In this document: positions 11,042 through 20,938 of the stretch, one piece after another
How positions within the stretch are numbered: position 1 is the first letter of the stretch
How the letters are laid out: each line of letters starts with the position of its first letter
Assembly: GCA_026182355.1 (NCBI GenBank)
Contig: JAPFBL010001929.1
Location: 1,542,001-1,606,000, forward strand
DNA length: 64,000 nucleotides
Source of the DNA: Hermatobates lingyangjiaoensis
Taxonomy: Eukaryota > Arthropoda > Insecta > Hemiptera > Hermatobatidae
Direction of reading: 5' to 3'
Notes under the pieces: generated by a model
The model's database searches: none
Told to the model about the DNA's origin: nothing
What the model saw: the letters and a program-made list of their open reading frames with translations, nothing else
Position numbers and translations under genes: made by a program

Positions 11042-11321
11042 TATAAATAGGGAGCAAACCTTCTTTTATACAAATTGTGTTAAACTGAATTGCCATAATC
11101 AAATATACCTTTCTTTTAAACAGTTTGTCAAATGTTAGTTAATAAATAGTGATGTCCAACCGGAGTTTTGCTTGTCAAATGTTAGTTAACAAATAGTGAT
11201 GTCCAATCGGAGTTTTGCTGAAATAATTCACCAGCTGAATCAAGACAAATTGAAATTAGATAGCAAATATGAAAAACTCCTTAAAAGAAAGGTATGTTTG
11301 ATTAAGGCAATTCAGTTTAAC

Positions 11322-11324
<3 letters not shown>
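11038..11324. pseudogene. inverted pair of PLE N-terminal coding fragments
   Basis: The left arm, read on the minus strand, encodes AIQFNTICIKEGLLPIYTNI and then the TA-encoded YIYI. The right arm, read on the plus strand, encodes KLLKRKVCLIKAIQFNT and then YIYI. The two arms are inverted copies over about 46 bp, but the left reaches YTNI before hitting (TA)n and the right stops at FNT. The middle has a tandem 46-bp duplication (about 11124-11218) containing GTCAAATGTTAGTTAA. The C.KEGLLP motif is typical of the N-terminal region of Penelope-like proteins. Confidence 0.65.
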
Positions 11325-11372
<48 letters not shown>

Positions 11373-11375
11373 TAA
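11325..11375. repeat. (TA)n microsatellite
   Basis: About 50 bp of nearly perfect TA with one interruption, at the right edge of the inverted coding pair. Confidence 0.97.
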
Positions 11376-11894
11376 CAACTAATTAGATAACAGTGCTATC
11401 TAAATCTTTTTTTTAAATGAACATGTTTGATGGAGTTATAAAACTTTGAAGTTATATAAAAACATCAAATAGACTAATTATAAATAATATTATAATTAAG
11501 GTTGATAGTAATGATCAAGTGAAAGAGAAATCAGTGGACAAACTGCCTGGACAAGCACTGAGATTTTATCTTGAGTGGTGTTGAACACTTCAGACATAAT
11601 TCTCAAAACACATTAATTAGTAATCGAGTCTCCTCTGACATTTATTTCTATCAATCTTTATATTTCCAGTTATATTGAATAATCAAAAATAACTGTTATA
11701 TAAGCAAATAATGCCAAGCTACTTTGTACTCTTAATAAGTATCAAATTATGAACATTGTGAAACATAAAATATTCTAAGGACTTCTTTTTTTTAATTTAA
11801 TGAATATTAATAAAATTAAAATTGACATTTCTTTTCTTATTTAAGCTGTCATGGAAAAAAGTTCCTATTTTCGTTTCATCCTACTCTCTTTCAT
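11376..11894. other. AT-rich gene-free stretch
   Basis: Nothing recognised. Confidence 0.55.
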
Positions 11895-11913
11895 AGTCTC
11901 TCTCTCTCTCTCG

Positions 11914-11954
<41 letters not shown>

Positions 11955-12138
11955 TCTTCTCTCTCTCTCTCTCTCTTGCTCTCTCTGTCTGTCTATCTGT
12001 CTGTCTCTCTCTCTCTCTCTCTCTTCTCTTTCTCGGTCTCTTGCTCTGTCTGTCTCTCACTCTCTCTCTCTCTCTCTCCCCCCCTGTCTCTCTCCTCCTG
12101 TCACTCTCTCTTGCTCTCTCAGTCTATCTGTCTGTCTG

Positions 12139-12215
<77 letters not shown>
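11895..12215 (+). repeat. (CT)n microsatellite, compound
   Basis: About 320 bp of CT dinucleotides with CTGT, CTTG and oligo-C interruptions and a perfect (CT)n core of some 70 bp at the 3' end. Three long open frames of Ser-Leu repeats result and are not genes. An imperfect sub-repeat (CTCTTGCTCTCTC...CTGTCTGTC) recurs about three times. Confidence 0.97.
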
Positions 12216-12216
<1 letters not shown>

Positions 12217-12399
12217 ACTTTGACAAGTAGCAAACTTTTCTGTTGACGCTACCTACGTTCATCATTTAGTTTGTTACTGTCTGTTGTGTTCAGAAAGACA
12301 AACACTTGTCTTTCTTACTATATATTGAGAATTTCTTACTATATATTCTGTTCTAACCTGTATATTGTAAGTTAACCTGGCCCCTCATGGATGCATATA

Positions 12400-12860
12400 C
12401 GTTTTCATATTGGGGAAAGCATTATGTCTGTACGGAAAAAAGTTTATTATAAAAAACTAACAACGCGTTTGATGCTTTTAACATTTCATCCTTTTCTTCA
12501 GGTTACATCTAAAAAATATATGCATATTTGAGCTTTAGGAACATCGAGGTGAAATAATAAAAATTGAATACAATATTTGACAGTATAGAGTGATAACATG
12601 GGAATAGCGTTATCACCCAATAATGTCTGATATTCAACAGTCATTGTTAATATTCAACATATTGTATTTTATTTTAATTAATTCACCCCAATGTTTCTAA
12701 AGCTCATATATGTATATATGTTTTAGATGTAACCTGAAGAAGAACATTAAGTGTTTGAAACGAGTTGTTAGTTTTTTATAATAAACTTTTTTGTGTGAAC
12801 GCATAATACTTTCACCAATATGAGTAAATACCACACTATAACAGATTGCACAATTAATGA
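12400..12860. mobile_element. family M fold-back PLE module
   Basis: Inverted arms at about 12400-12540 and 12700-12860. The left contains AAAGTTTATTATAAAAAACT then AACAACGCGTTTG; the right contains GAAACGAGTTGTTAG then TTTTTTATAATAAACTTTTT. The hammerhead on the right arm (+) has a complete core; the left arm motif lacks the G before AAA. The spacer holds a shorter inverted repeat (TTGAATACAATATTTGACAG and a related copy). Related single-armed copies lie at 42125 and 43170. Confidence 0.75.
12729..12772 (+). ncRNA. hammerhead-ribozyme-like motif, family M
   Basis: CTGAAGA (12734-12740), stem II built on AACA/TGTT, GAAA (12757-12760), stem III ACGAGT (a one-base change from the palindrome ACGCGT kept at 43258-43263), U as H17, then GTTA. 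Stem I is TAAC (12730-12733) paired with GTTA (12767-12770), four Watson-Crick pairs directly at the core. All catalytic bases are present, making it one of the better candidates. Confidence 0.7.
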
Positions 12861-13319
12861 ATTTACGTTTTCCATTACTTTCAAAAGTATGTTGAAAGAG
12901 TCTCATGATTAAGAAGAAAACTTAATTCGCCAGTGTTGGTTGACTTGAAAGCTGACTTGATGACCAAACAACAGGGTTCAATGCTCAGTTAATTATGAAA
13001 TGTCTAAGTTGATCTCAACTTTCTAAATAAAGTAAATACTAAAGATATACAATACTGGTAGACCGTTAGCATAGCGCAGCTTCTTTATCAGGAGTCCATT
13101 GTTAGGGGTTCATGGACCTGAATTGATAATGTCAACGTGGAGTACAGTACACGGAAATGTATGATCGTAGTTGGCTGATACAATGATAAAGATATAGATC
13201 GGTTCTTAAAAGCTATGATATTTATAGTTTGCCTATGCAAAGAATGATGGGGCTCACTAAGACAGTATTGTTAGGGATTTAACTTGTTCCATCCTTCAGT
13301 CTATTGATACGTCACTCTA
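12861..13319. other. gene-free stretch with a doubtful tRNA-like segment
   Basis: At about 13060-13130, TTAGCATAGCGCAG and GGGGTTCATGGACC are spaced like pol III A and B boxes, but the body does not match the SINE family described elsewhere. It could be a decayed SINE of another family. Nothing else recognised. Confidence 0.3.
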
Positions 13320-13620
13320 CAGATGAACACAATGCTAATAGGTCCAGATAAAGGTGTGCAGCAGACAGGTTTAACACTTCAATTGTGGACTAGTTCAAGT
13401 TTTGCGGAGAACCGGAAAGCTCTAGAGAATGGCAGCAAATATAATACAGAGTTGGCAAGTAAAGGGGAGGGTATGGGGAGGACAGGTGAGGAGCATCTCC
13501 TGGTGATCGTGACAATTGTGTACCTAGCGGTGACGGTGGCAGGTGCGGAGTACCGGTCTGGGGTGCACCTGGCCTCACGCGTGCCTCCCCACTGCCGGCT
13601 TTATATATAAAATAAGTAAT
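13320..13620. other. GC-richer island of unknown function
   Basis: Base composition is far above background and the sequence is not tandemly repeated. Frames of 95 (+) and 113 (-) codons overlap here; neither shows a recognisable domain, and open frames are expected where stop codons are rare. It ends abruptly in TATATATAAAATAAGTAATA. Candidates: a conserved regulatory element, an exon of an unrecognised gene, or old transposon sequence. Confidence 0.35.
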
Positions 13621-14615
13621 AAGTAAGGGGCGCTGGAGACCACTATCACTCTTCAAGCAACAGAGTAAAAACCTATGCCACCAGATCAAGTGAAATAACA
13701 AGTATATCTCAATAACAATCCTGTGACTCAACCATCAAACAAACCATCATAAAAATGTAGTAAATATGAAACAATCTTATGCGATTGGACAGAGATTACT
13801 GCTAAAAAATCAGCCTTGCAGCTTGCCTTTTTCATGCTTTTAAAAACTTCTGTCAACGAATCTAATAACAAAGAAGTAAAACAAAATTTTTTTGAGATTA
13901 CCTTTATTTAGTGTTGAAAGAACAGAAGAATGCTCACTGATAGTGATGTTCAATGAAACTTTTATATATATCGTCTTCTAGTTTTTTCCTGTCAACAAAC
14001 AGCTTATTGAAATAATGACTACAGCCAGTGTTTTTTTTTTACCGTTATGTATCTTGTGTTAACTTCCAGTCCTAAATAAGCTCGGTTTGATTAAAATTTT
14101 GTATTTAAATTTATAAATATACAAATCCACTTTTCTTTATCAAGGTTTGATTCAGCCCAAACCTACACTAGATAAAGAAAAAATGTCATAGAATATATGT
14201 GGTCGAGAAAATAAAAATTGGAATTTGTATGTATATGTTTCACTAGTTACTGTATAACTTCATTAAAATAATTACCAGTGTTATTTAACTTATTCATTTA
14301 TACATAATTCATTAAATATCTTACTAATTTTCATTCTGGTATGCTTCCAAAGTACCCTCTGCAATTTCATTGTATAGTTTTTCTGTCGCTGTGGTATATT
14401 ATAAATTATGCAAGTTTTTTTAAGGAACACTTCCTAACGATGTCAACTTATTGTTCTTGAGATCTGCAAAAGCCTTTTGAATCAAAGTGATATGCGCATA
14501 TATGCAGCGACGAGAACACCTCGCCTTAACCTATCCTATCAAGAACATGCCTACAGCTTACTTGATCTTTTTAAAACATTTGTCGTATTAATAACATTCT
14601 TCCTGCCCTTCTAGT
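13621..14615. other. AT-rich gene-free stretch
   Basis: Nothing recognised, apart from a somewhat more complex segment from about 14450 that leads into the endonuclease fragment and may be its decayed upstream part. Confidence 0.45.
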
Positions 14616-14730
14616 GACGGTATCTACCATCTGGACTGTACTCACTCTGATCCATTCTATATTGGTCCAGCAACTACCAAGATAAGCCTTCACATGAATA
14701 ATCAAAAAATCTTTCAGTCCAGATAGTATA
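14616..14730 (+). pseudogene. PLE GIY-YIG endonuclease fragment (N-terminal part)
   Basis: The frame reads DGIYHLDCTHSDPFYIG and continues TTKISLHM, ending at a stop near 14726. The spacing GIY-(10)-YIG with Cys before it matches the GIY-YIG nuclease domain that Penelope-like proteins carry at their C terminus; this domain nicks target DNA to prime reverse transcription. The second zinc Cys after C..H is missing, and the Arg normally found after YIG is not in place, so it is a decayed remnant. Sequence on both sides does not extend the frame. An isolated UvrC-like or homing nuclease is less likely given the PLE-rich surroundings. Confidence 0.7.
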
Positions 14731-14992
14731 CCTTCCCATCACTATTTACGCCAATTCTTTCAGTCTCTGTTTTAAAGAAGTTTTTGAAGTACAAATTCTA
14801 AAAAAATAGAATTGTAACTCATCACAAAAGATATGTCACATTAAGACCTTTTGAAGAACCCCATATTCAATTCTAATATCATGCTCATACACTGGTATTC
14901 TCTTGAAGTTAATTTATTCTATCTCAATTTTTAAACATTATATAAAGCTATTGACTTTTAATTTTGTAAATATATATATATATATATATATA
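14731..14992. other. AT-rich sequence ending in (TA)n
   Basis: Possibly the decayed continuation of the endonuclease-bearing element. (TA)n lies at about 14971-14992. Confidence 0.4.
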
Positions 14993-15240
14993 CAAAATTT
15001 GTATATATTTATTGAATAATGGTTTGAAACGGACAAATAAACCCCAGTGTAAATGAATAAAGATAAATCATTCGTGCTCTGTCCTTCGACGTGAGGAGAT
15101 CTCTCTCACTTCGTCCTCTCTTCTAATCTACTTCTGATGACGAACAACAGTTCAAAATATTGAGAATTCAGTAAGTGTGATTTTTGTTTCTTTCTCTGTA
15201 TCGTGTTCTGTGTAATTTAATGTTTTATAGTAAAGATAAA
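14993..15240 (+). mobile_element. family D PLE end, copy D1
   Basis: Contains CTGATGACGAACAACAGTTC followed by AAAATATTGAGAATTCAGTA, a direct match to the motif at 26022-26064 (-), with G12 changed to A, so probably inactive. Upstream, a CGTCCTCTCTTCTA segment and a GAGATCTCTCTCAC segment are also shared with the 25969 copy in inverted orientation. Begins next to (TA)n. Confidence 0.7.
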
Positions 15241-15910
15241 TAAGTTAAGATCACACAGATCTCTTTGCAAGAACTTACTTAAAGCAGGTGTACTAGAATG
15301 ACACTGATCATTAGCGCTAATTTAAAACTGAGTAGAGAAGTTGAAAAATCAGTAATATCCAACAAATTGCCAATAATGCTGATGATTTCTGCAAGAATGG
15401 TGACATTTATGAGTATTAGAGCTGGCAGCAAAATTTATATAAATTATGTTATTTGTACAAATAGAAACATTTTGACAAGTAATTTGTTTGTGTTGTTGGA
15501 AACACAGAAGCTTTTATATTAAATGGTAGACTGCTGGGGAGTAACGCACCAGAAGGCCCAACCAATGAATCATTAAGACCTTAAGAAAAAAAACTATCTC
15601 TCCCCACAGTTAATCAACAAAGTTCATCTGTACTTTTGTAAATAGTTAAAAGGTATACAACTTTTTGTTTTGAACTAGAAATGATCTCTGAAGATAGTGT
15701 CTCACCTAGGCTCATTACCAAGACAATCCGGCACGTTCCAACAACACGAGCCAGTGGACTACAAGAAAAAAAGAAAAACAAAACGCGTCGTGATCTGGAT
15801 AAAACTTATCACCAGAAACCCATTTCAAATGTAAATGGTCTTACAAATTATAGTCATTTTTTTTATTTTTATTTTTATTTTTTTTTTTTATGAACAGGAC
15901 TCAAAAAGTT
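15241..15910. other. gene-free stretch
   Basis: AT-rich with a T-rich run at about 15856-15890. Frames of 74 and 70 codons have no recognisable domain. Confidence 0.5.
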
Positions 15911-16141
15911 ATTAGCCTAATTATTGGAATTGCCCGAAAAAGGGTCTGAAGCTAGTTAGGGTGTAATTAAGAAGATAATGGAGGGCAGAAGACGTTTTAT
16001 TGATGGTTTGTCAGAATGCCCTTTAATTAATTGTAAAGGCATTAATACAAGTGGGTGACCGATATCAGCACTCGCTCTTTGTATCTCATTAAGCGTACTC
16101 TTAAACAGATTATACTTCCTCGGTAATCCCTTTCTATCTGA
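15911..16141. other. possible conserved noncoding element
   Basis: Complex, unrepeated sequence containing several homeodomain-type cores: GTAATTAAG, TTTAATTAATTG, GGCATTAATAC and CATTAAGCG. No frame or repeat match. Offered as a regulatory candidate on composition and motif clustering only. Confidence 0.25.
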
Positions 16142-16541
16142 TAAACTGTGTTATTTTATTACAAAGCGTTTTTAATTTCAAATCAAAGAACATTAAGAGG
16201 AAATTATAATGATGATTAAAGAAACAGTATGTCATAATGTCAGATTTGACCACACAGTGATTAACTAATGTATAATACTGGAGCATCCAGTTTATTACAA
16301 CTAGAGTTTATTTTTTGATAATAACAGACACAGCTATTCAAATATTGATATTTATATTAGCTCCACTGTTTTAAAATTAAAACTTCTAAATTCATTCAAC
16401 TTCAACATCCACCTTTCCTACCGCAATGTCCCTCTGTTTGCAACTAACTCTCCCGTGCTATACTATATAATGAGTATACATCAACTCTATTAATTTCCTA
16501 TTAAAAATTTCATCACTGTAAAACTAATCACTAAACAAACA

Positions 16542-16800
16542 GGGTCAAGTTAGCTCAGTAGTTAACGTACTCCTCTCTGGTCTGGTCGTCCAGGGTTCAG
16601 TCGCCAACCTGGCTCTCGATTTATTCACGCAGGAGGTGAATAAATCTGAGTACATCATCCCTCGGAAAGGACTTAAAGCCGTCGTTTCCGAGCCTATACT
16701 ATGTCAGATACTCGTTAAAGATCCAACTTGAAATGCACTTGAGTTAGGCAAAATTTAAGACTCCCAATGTAAAATCTGTAGAATCACCGATCAAAAACGA
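16542..16800 (+). mobile_element. tRNA-derived SINE
   Basis: Begins GGGTCAAGTTAGCTCAGTAG (tRNA-like 5' end and A box), B-box GGGTTCAGTCGCC about 45 bases later, then the body with GAGGTGAATAAATCTGAGTA, GGTACTCGTTAAAGAT-type (here ATACTCGTTAAAGATCCAAC), TTAGGCAAAATTT and CTCCCAATGTAAAATCTGTA, ending GAATCACCGATCAAAAACGA. It lacks the extra 3' tail (CGGTAAA..GATCGGTTTAAA) present at 29315. No clear target duplication found. Confidence 0.85.
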
Positions 16801-17919
16801 TATTTTATGCTTATTACTTATTTATCAATAATTATTCTTGTAAATCTGTCTAATTTAACTTATTTCTAGTTTTATGTATGTGAAATTGTTATTTATACGC
16901 ATATTTATGGAATATTTATTAAGAAAATTTGGGCTGTGCAACAGATTAATCAAATTATAACACATTCTAATCGGAAAATTAGTCTTGACATAAAACCATT
17001 TTGGTTTTGAAAGTCGGTTCAGGAATAAATTAAATAAGCCCAGGTATGACGGTATAGTTGAATATTACTCTTAAAAGTAGTATTTATTGGCATAGTATTC
17101 TATGATTTCAGATCAGTGATTTTTGTTGTTGTTGTAACACAATAGCGGAAATTTCTATAATAATACATTCATAGAAATTATAATGAAATAATGTAAGGAC
17201 TTTAAGGATTTTAGGACTTATGCGAATTATAAATTATAACGAAAGTAACACAGAGGCAAACACTGAAAATCTATACTTTGAAAATCGTTTTCACTAGGGG
17301 GTGAAGTATTTTTCTGTAAGCAGAGTGGTGAGTCTGTGTGGTACTTCACCTCCAGATGACGTCAATAGTTGAAATATATAAATGAGTTACTTAAGACCTA
17401 TCTACAGGTATGTGTTGCTTTCATTACCATTTTTATCTAAAGTCCACAGATTTGAACACGAATCTTTAATATGAATAAACTAAAGCAGCAAGCTATCATT
17501 AGACTACAGATGATTGCACATGTATAAAACATAAAATAATCCAAATAACCTTTAAAAATATTCCATTTGAATGTTTTGATTCATTAAGTTAATGAAAATA
17601 AAAAGCTTAACGATGATTCTAATAATAAAACGGCTGCATCAAGTATATTAGAAATCTGTAGGTCAATACTTTGTAAAAACCTTCATGTTGTTCTTAGGTT
17701 TGAAGCTGTGATAAAAATATGTATTCCTATAGATCAAATCTGATCTTCTTTGTGTGATTTTACATCTTTTGCAGTTCTGATGAAGCCGTATGATGAATTT
17801 TAACAAGTATTGATTCTTTTATGGGCTAATTTTCGGTAACTGATGATAGAACCATATAGTATTTGAGACGATTGGATATTTTGAGTTTGATTTTTTAGTT
17901 GTTTGAAATAAGGACTGCG
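16801..17919. other. AT-rich gene-free stretch
   Basis: Nothing recognised. A small imperfect inverted sequence with GGTGAAGTA and TACTTCACC lies at 17300-17350. Confidence 0.5.
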
Positions 17920-18260
17920 GGTCAAGTGAGTAGAGGGTGAAGAGAGACGGAGTAGAGTAAGGGGTGGCGAGGGAGCCAAGGTCGGCGAGGTTGCGGCAGG
18001 TAGGGGTAGGTGTGAAGCAGCCACGTGACCTGCCCCCTGCACACACGTGGCCGGCAGCTGCTCGCGTGCCCCCGGGCATCCCACCCTTCCTTTGTACCCC
18101 CTCCCCTCGCCACCACCCGTCACTCCCCATGAATGATTAATAAGTGGTTCTGATTATTAGTCCGGTTTGATTCAAAACAAAAGAAAACCGGCCGGCCCTT
18201 TGCCTCCCCTACATGCCCTTTCCCGCCAGTCTCACCCACCCTCTCAACCCTTCTCCCTGC
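17920..18260. other. GC-rich island, candidate regulatory element
   Basis: The strongest GC-rich block in the window. The purine-rich half (17920-18010) passes into a pyrimidine-rich half (18060-18260). It contains two CACGTG E-boxes (CCACGTGACC, ACACGTGGCC), a CAGCTG E-box and a TGATTAATAAG homeodomain-type site. Overlapping minus-strand frames of 64-107 codons occur because stops are rare; none shows a known domain or consistent codon bias. A promoter, enhancer or first exon is possible. Confidence 0.35.
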
Positions 18261-19505
18261 TCAAGTCCCTTGTTCGTTTTCATTTTTATCCACAAACACT
18301 GCTTTTTTTGTGCCACTTGTGACAGAAGAATGATAAATTAACGAACGTCTCTCTTAGTGGTTGGCAACACGCCGAACTAGTAACAGACTGGGAAATATTC
18401 GTTATGATCAAACAATTGTAAATATCTAGTTGCCAAAACCAAAATAGGCGTCTCGTAAATGCTAAATATATAGTGGTAAACTATGTATCCCCATGTATAG
18501 TTAGTTACATATATACTAAATGCCCAATAGATTACATCATATATAATGTATCATACATGTAATTCAAGTGCATTATTTCTTTACTTATTACATAACTGAG
18601 TAGATTACGATAAATTTAAGAAAATAAAGTGTCCCATCCCATAATTAATACAAGTCATCTGAAGTCTAAAAGACATGAAAATATTACAAACCACATGCAA
18701 CAAATGCAAGAATGCAATTCATGATTACTTTTATAACAAAGCTTGATAAACTGAGGAAAATGAGCTCAAATTAGACTGTTGAAATACATATTGAATATAT
18801 TCTTTATAGTTAAATATCTGCATATTGAGTTACATCTGTGATGTGGACGAACAAATTCAAGTCTTTTATAATGACTTGAAATAACCTAACCAATGACAAC
18901 CACTCAAGCCCATAGCTTATCATGGACATCACATCTCAAAAAGATTTTCATTAAAGTAGTCTTTCATTTCATTATGAGCTCTCGCTTTCAGATTATCATG
19001 TACATATCTGGTTCTGTTATCAACTGGTTCAATTCATAGAGCTGCCCAAGTTCATTACAAAACATGTTAACGAAACATTAGAAAAATGTAAATAAGGAAA
19101 TACAGAGATATTTTAAATAGTGACAAATTATAACCCTCTTTCTTTTTACCTTCTCTTTCTTAGAATTGTTGTTTTTATAAAAATATAATAAGAATAATTA
19201 TAAATATATAAGAGTTGTTAAATATGGTAAATAGAGTTGGATACAGCTATTTTATACTTAGTAAAAGTTTCTACACTTTTTGAGGAACTAGAAGTACTTA
19301 GTGAGGATTAATTAACATAGTGCATTAATACATTGTACTTTCTTCTACACCGTGCTGTCCATAGTCGGCATTCGTATGAATGATCAAGCAGCCTCAGTCG
19401 ATCACCGATATAACCTGCCTGTTGCTATACATAAAAATATTCACAGGCTCCTTTCAATGGCTGCTTTAAAGTCCACAAAATTCATGACATCCATGTCAAA
19501 CCGTT
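18261..19505. other. AT-rich gene-free stretch
   Basis: Nothing recognised. Confidence 0.55.
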
Positions 19506-19745
19506 AAATTTATATATATATATCATAGATTCAATAGTATATAGACCGTTTGATAGAATAGGTGTGTTCTCTATTCGGGATTTGGTCAATTTTCCACGAT
19601 AAAAATTCAATCTCTTACATGAGGATATAAGAAGAGTGTATGGAGAATATGCCTATGAAAAAGGCTTTAAATAAAACCGAAACGTCGGCAACGAGAATTT
19701 TATTTTTTATCCTAAAAAATTTACCGAGACCCGATTAAAGAACAC
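19506..19745 (+). mobile_element. family I PLE terminal module
   Basis: Bounded by TA runs. Contains ACCGAAACGTCGGCAACGAG, which parallels the ACGT stem III and GGC stem I strand of family F, but the 5' core is non-canonical (TATGAAAA where CTGANGA is expected). Ends show imperfect inversion (GTGTTCTCTATTCGGGATTT versus ACCCGATTAAAGAACACAC). Confidence 0.6.
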
Positions 19746-19762
19746 ACTTATATATATATATA

Positions 19763-19971
19763 ACAAGATTTCACAATAAACATGTGAAATAACAATCAAT
19801 GATCAAACCAGTCAATGATCAATGATCAATGATCGAAAAAAAAACTAAGATTTTTCAACCGCAAAAAGAGGTCTTCGTAAAAACTGAGTTGTGTTGTGAC
19901 TCTCACGAAGAGCGCTCGTTTCGGTTGATAGGTCTTATTCTTCTTTTCCCATTTGATATTGTGGTTTGATC
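19763..19971. mobile_element. family A fold-back PLE module, copy A3 (degenerate)
   Basis: Outer arms match family A (AACAAGATTTCACAATAAAC on the left, ATTGTGGTTTGATCATAT on the right). An internal ATCAATG-type unit is amplified near 19800-19830 (GTCAATGATCAATGATCAAT). Both hammerhead cores are mutated (CTCACGA; GATAGGTC). Confidence 0.75.
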
Positions 19972-20005
<34 letters not shown>

Positions 20006-20057
20006 ATTTTTTTTTGAGATTTATTGAGGGTTTTTGGTCTAATATTCAAAAAACTTC

Positions 20058-20100
20058 GTTGCCAACGTTTCGATATATATTTATATCATCTTCAGGGCTA
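20058..20100 (-). ncRNA. hammerhead-ribozyme-like motif, family F, left arm
   Basis: On the minus strand: GCC, CTGAAGA (20095-20089), one extra T, stem II GATATA/TATATC with a 4-nt loop (six perfect pairs), GAAA (20071-20068), stem III ACGT, U as H17, GGC. Stem I pairs GCC with GGC. The core is complete. The matching motif on the other arm carries a change in stem III. Confidence 0.8.
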
Positions 20101-20467
20101 AAAACATTTTACATTGAGCACACTTATTTCAACAAAACTGATATACTATTATGTACATGGTCAACAAAAAATTGAAAAAATTACAATGGTAAAACTATAG
20201 ATTTTTATATTTAAGTTTGTTTTAATAATGTTTGGAAGCTACAGAGATATAAATTTGTTTACCTCGGAAGTATGTTTATTGTTGTTTGTTATGTTTCTTC
20301 CTTTTCATTTGAATTGTGTCCTTATACTGGGGTCACTGAATGGAAACGTTACTCATGGTACTAAACCCAGCCAGTGCGTGGAGGTTACATTTTTTCTATT
20401 GTTATCCGTTTTTGAAAATCCAGTGTTTACCTGTTTTGTTAAGTTTGGCAATTTTTGTGTGTTGTCC

Positions 20468-20684
20468 CTATGTTCGTCTGTTGGATAATGAAAAGATGTT
20501 TGTGTATATTTGACTAAATTTTTCAATGTCAGTTCTTGCGTTGCATGTGTTCTTAGTTTTTTCTATATGTATAATTTCTTTTACCAGTCTTTTTCGTATG
20601 TGTTTTTCTTTATCTCTTATTACGGGATTTTGAAAATCAAAATTGTGTTTATGTGTGTAATTTTGTAATGTGTGTAATGTGTTG
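20468..20684 (-). pseudogene. PLE endonuclease C-terminal fragment
   Basis: The frame includes THKHNFDFQNPVIRDKEKHI and ends with YTNIFSLSNRRT before TAG at 20470-20468. In between are RKRLVKEIIHIE and NARTDIEKFSQI. This is the usual C-terminal pattern of the PLE GIY-YIG domain: a His-rich segment, H..DF.N, then E...RL..E...I. The GIY and YIG motifs themselves are upstream and absent here, because the copy is truncated by the inverted arm at 20682. It is only part of an enzyme and cannot act alone. Confidence 0.8.
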
Positions 20685-20767
20685 TAATTTTTTCAATTTT
20701 TTGTTGACCATGTACATAATAGTATATCAGTTTTGTTGAAATAAGTGTGCTCAATGTAAAATGTTTT

Positions 20768-20812
20768 TAGCCCTGAAGATGATATAAATATATATCGAAA
20801 CGCTGGCAACGA
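20768..20812 (+). ncRNA. hammerhead-ribozyme-like motif, family F, right arm (mutated stem III)
   Basis: Inverted copy of the motif at 20058. CTGAAGA (20773-20779), stem II GATATA/TATATC and GAAA (20797-20800) are intact, but stem III reads ACGC instead of ACGT, replacing the U16.1 that pairs with A15.1. Probably weakened. Confidence 0.65.
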
Positions 20813-20890
20813 AGTTTTTTGAATATTAGACCAAAAACCCTCAATAAATCTCAAAAAAATATAAGAACAGTTGGTCAAGAAAAGGACATC

Positions 20891-20895
<5 letters not shown>

Positions 20896-20935
<40 letters not shown>
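20896..20935. repeat. (TA)n microsatellite
   Basis: About 40 bp of perfect TA at the truncation point of the PLE coding fragment to its right. Confidence 0.98.

Positions 20936-20938
<3 letters not shown>

Larger units (their letters stand above)
20008..20862 (-). mobile_element. family F PLE, 5'-truncated copy with inverted arms
   Basis: Near-identical inverted arms of about 180 bp (20008-20186 and 20682-20862) flank 495 bp. Read on the minus strand, the middle begins with the C-terminal part of a GIY-YIG endonuclease, then a stop, then about 280 bp of untranslated-like sequence, then the left arm with an intact hammerhead motif. The right arm is an inverted copy of the 3' end attached at the 5' junction, a layout recorded for Penelope-like elements. 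It is next to (TA)n on the left and 34 bp from (TA)n on the right. This copy ties the ribozyme motifs of the window to a PLE protein. Confidence 0.85.

Noticed and set aside
11851..12246. 131-codon Ser-Leu-rich open frame
   Set aside because: It is the translation of a (CT)n microsatellite; all three plus frames stay open for the same reason.
17800..18130. Overlapping minus frames of 103-107 codons
   Set aside because: Three frames are open together over a GC-rich island, which indicates composition rather than coding.
20228..20488. 86-codon plus frame inside the family F element
   Set aside because: It is partly antisense to the PLE endonuclease fragment, whose minus-strand frame has the recognisable domain pattern; the rest is hydrophobic by composition.
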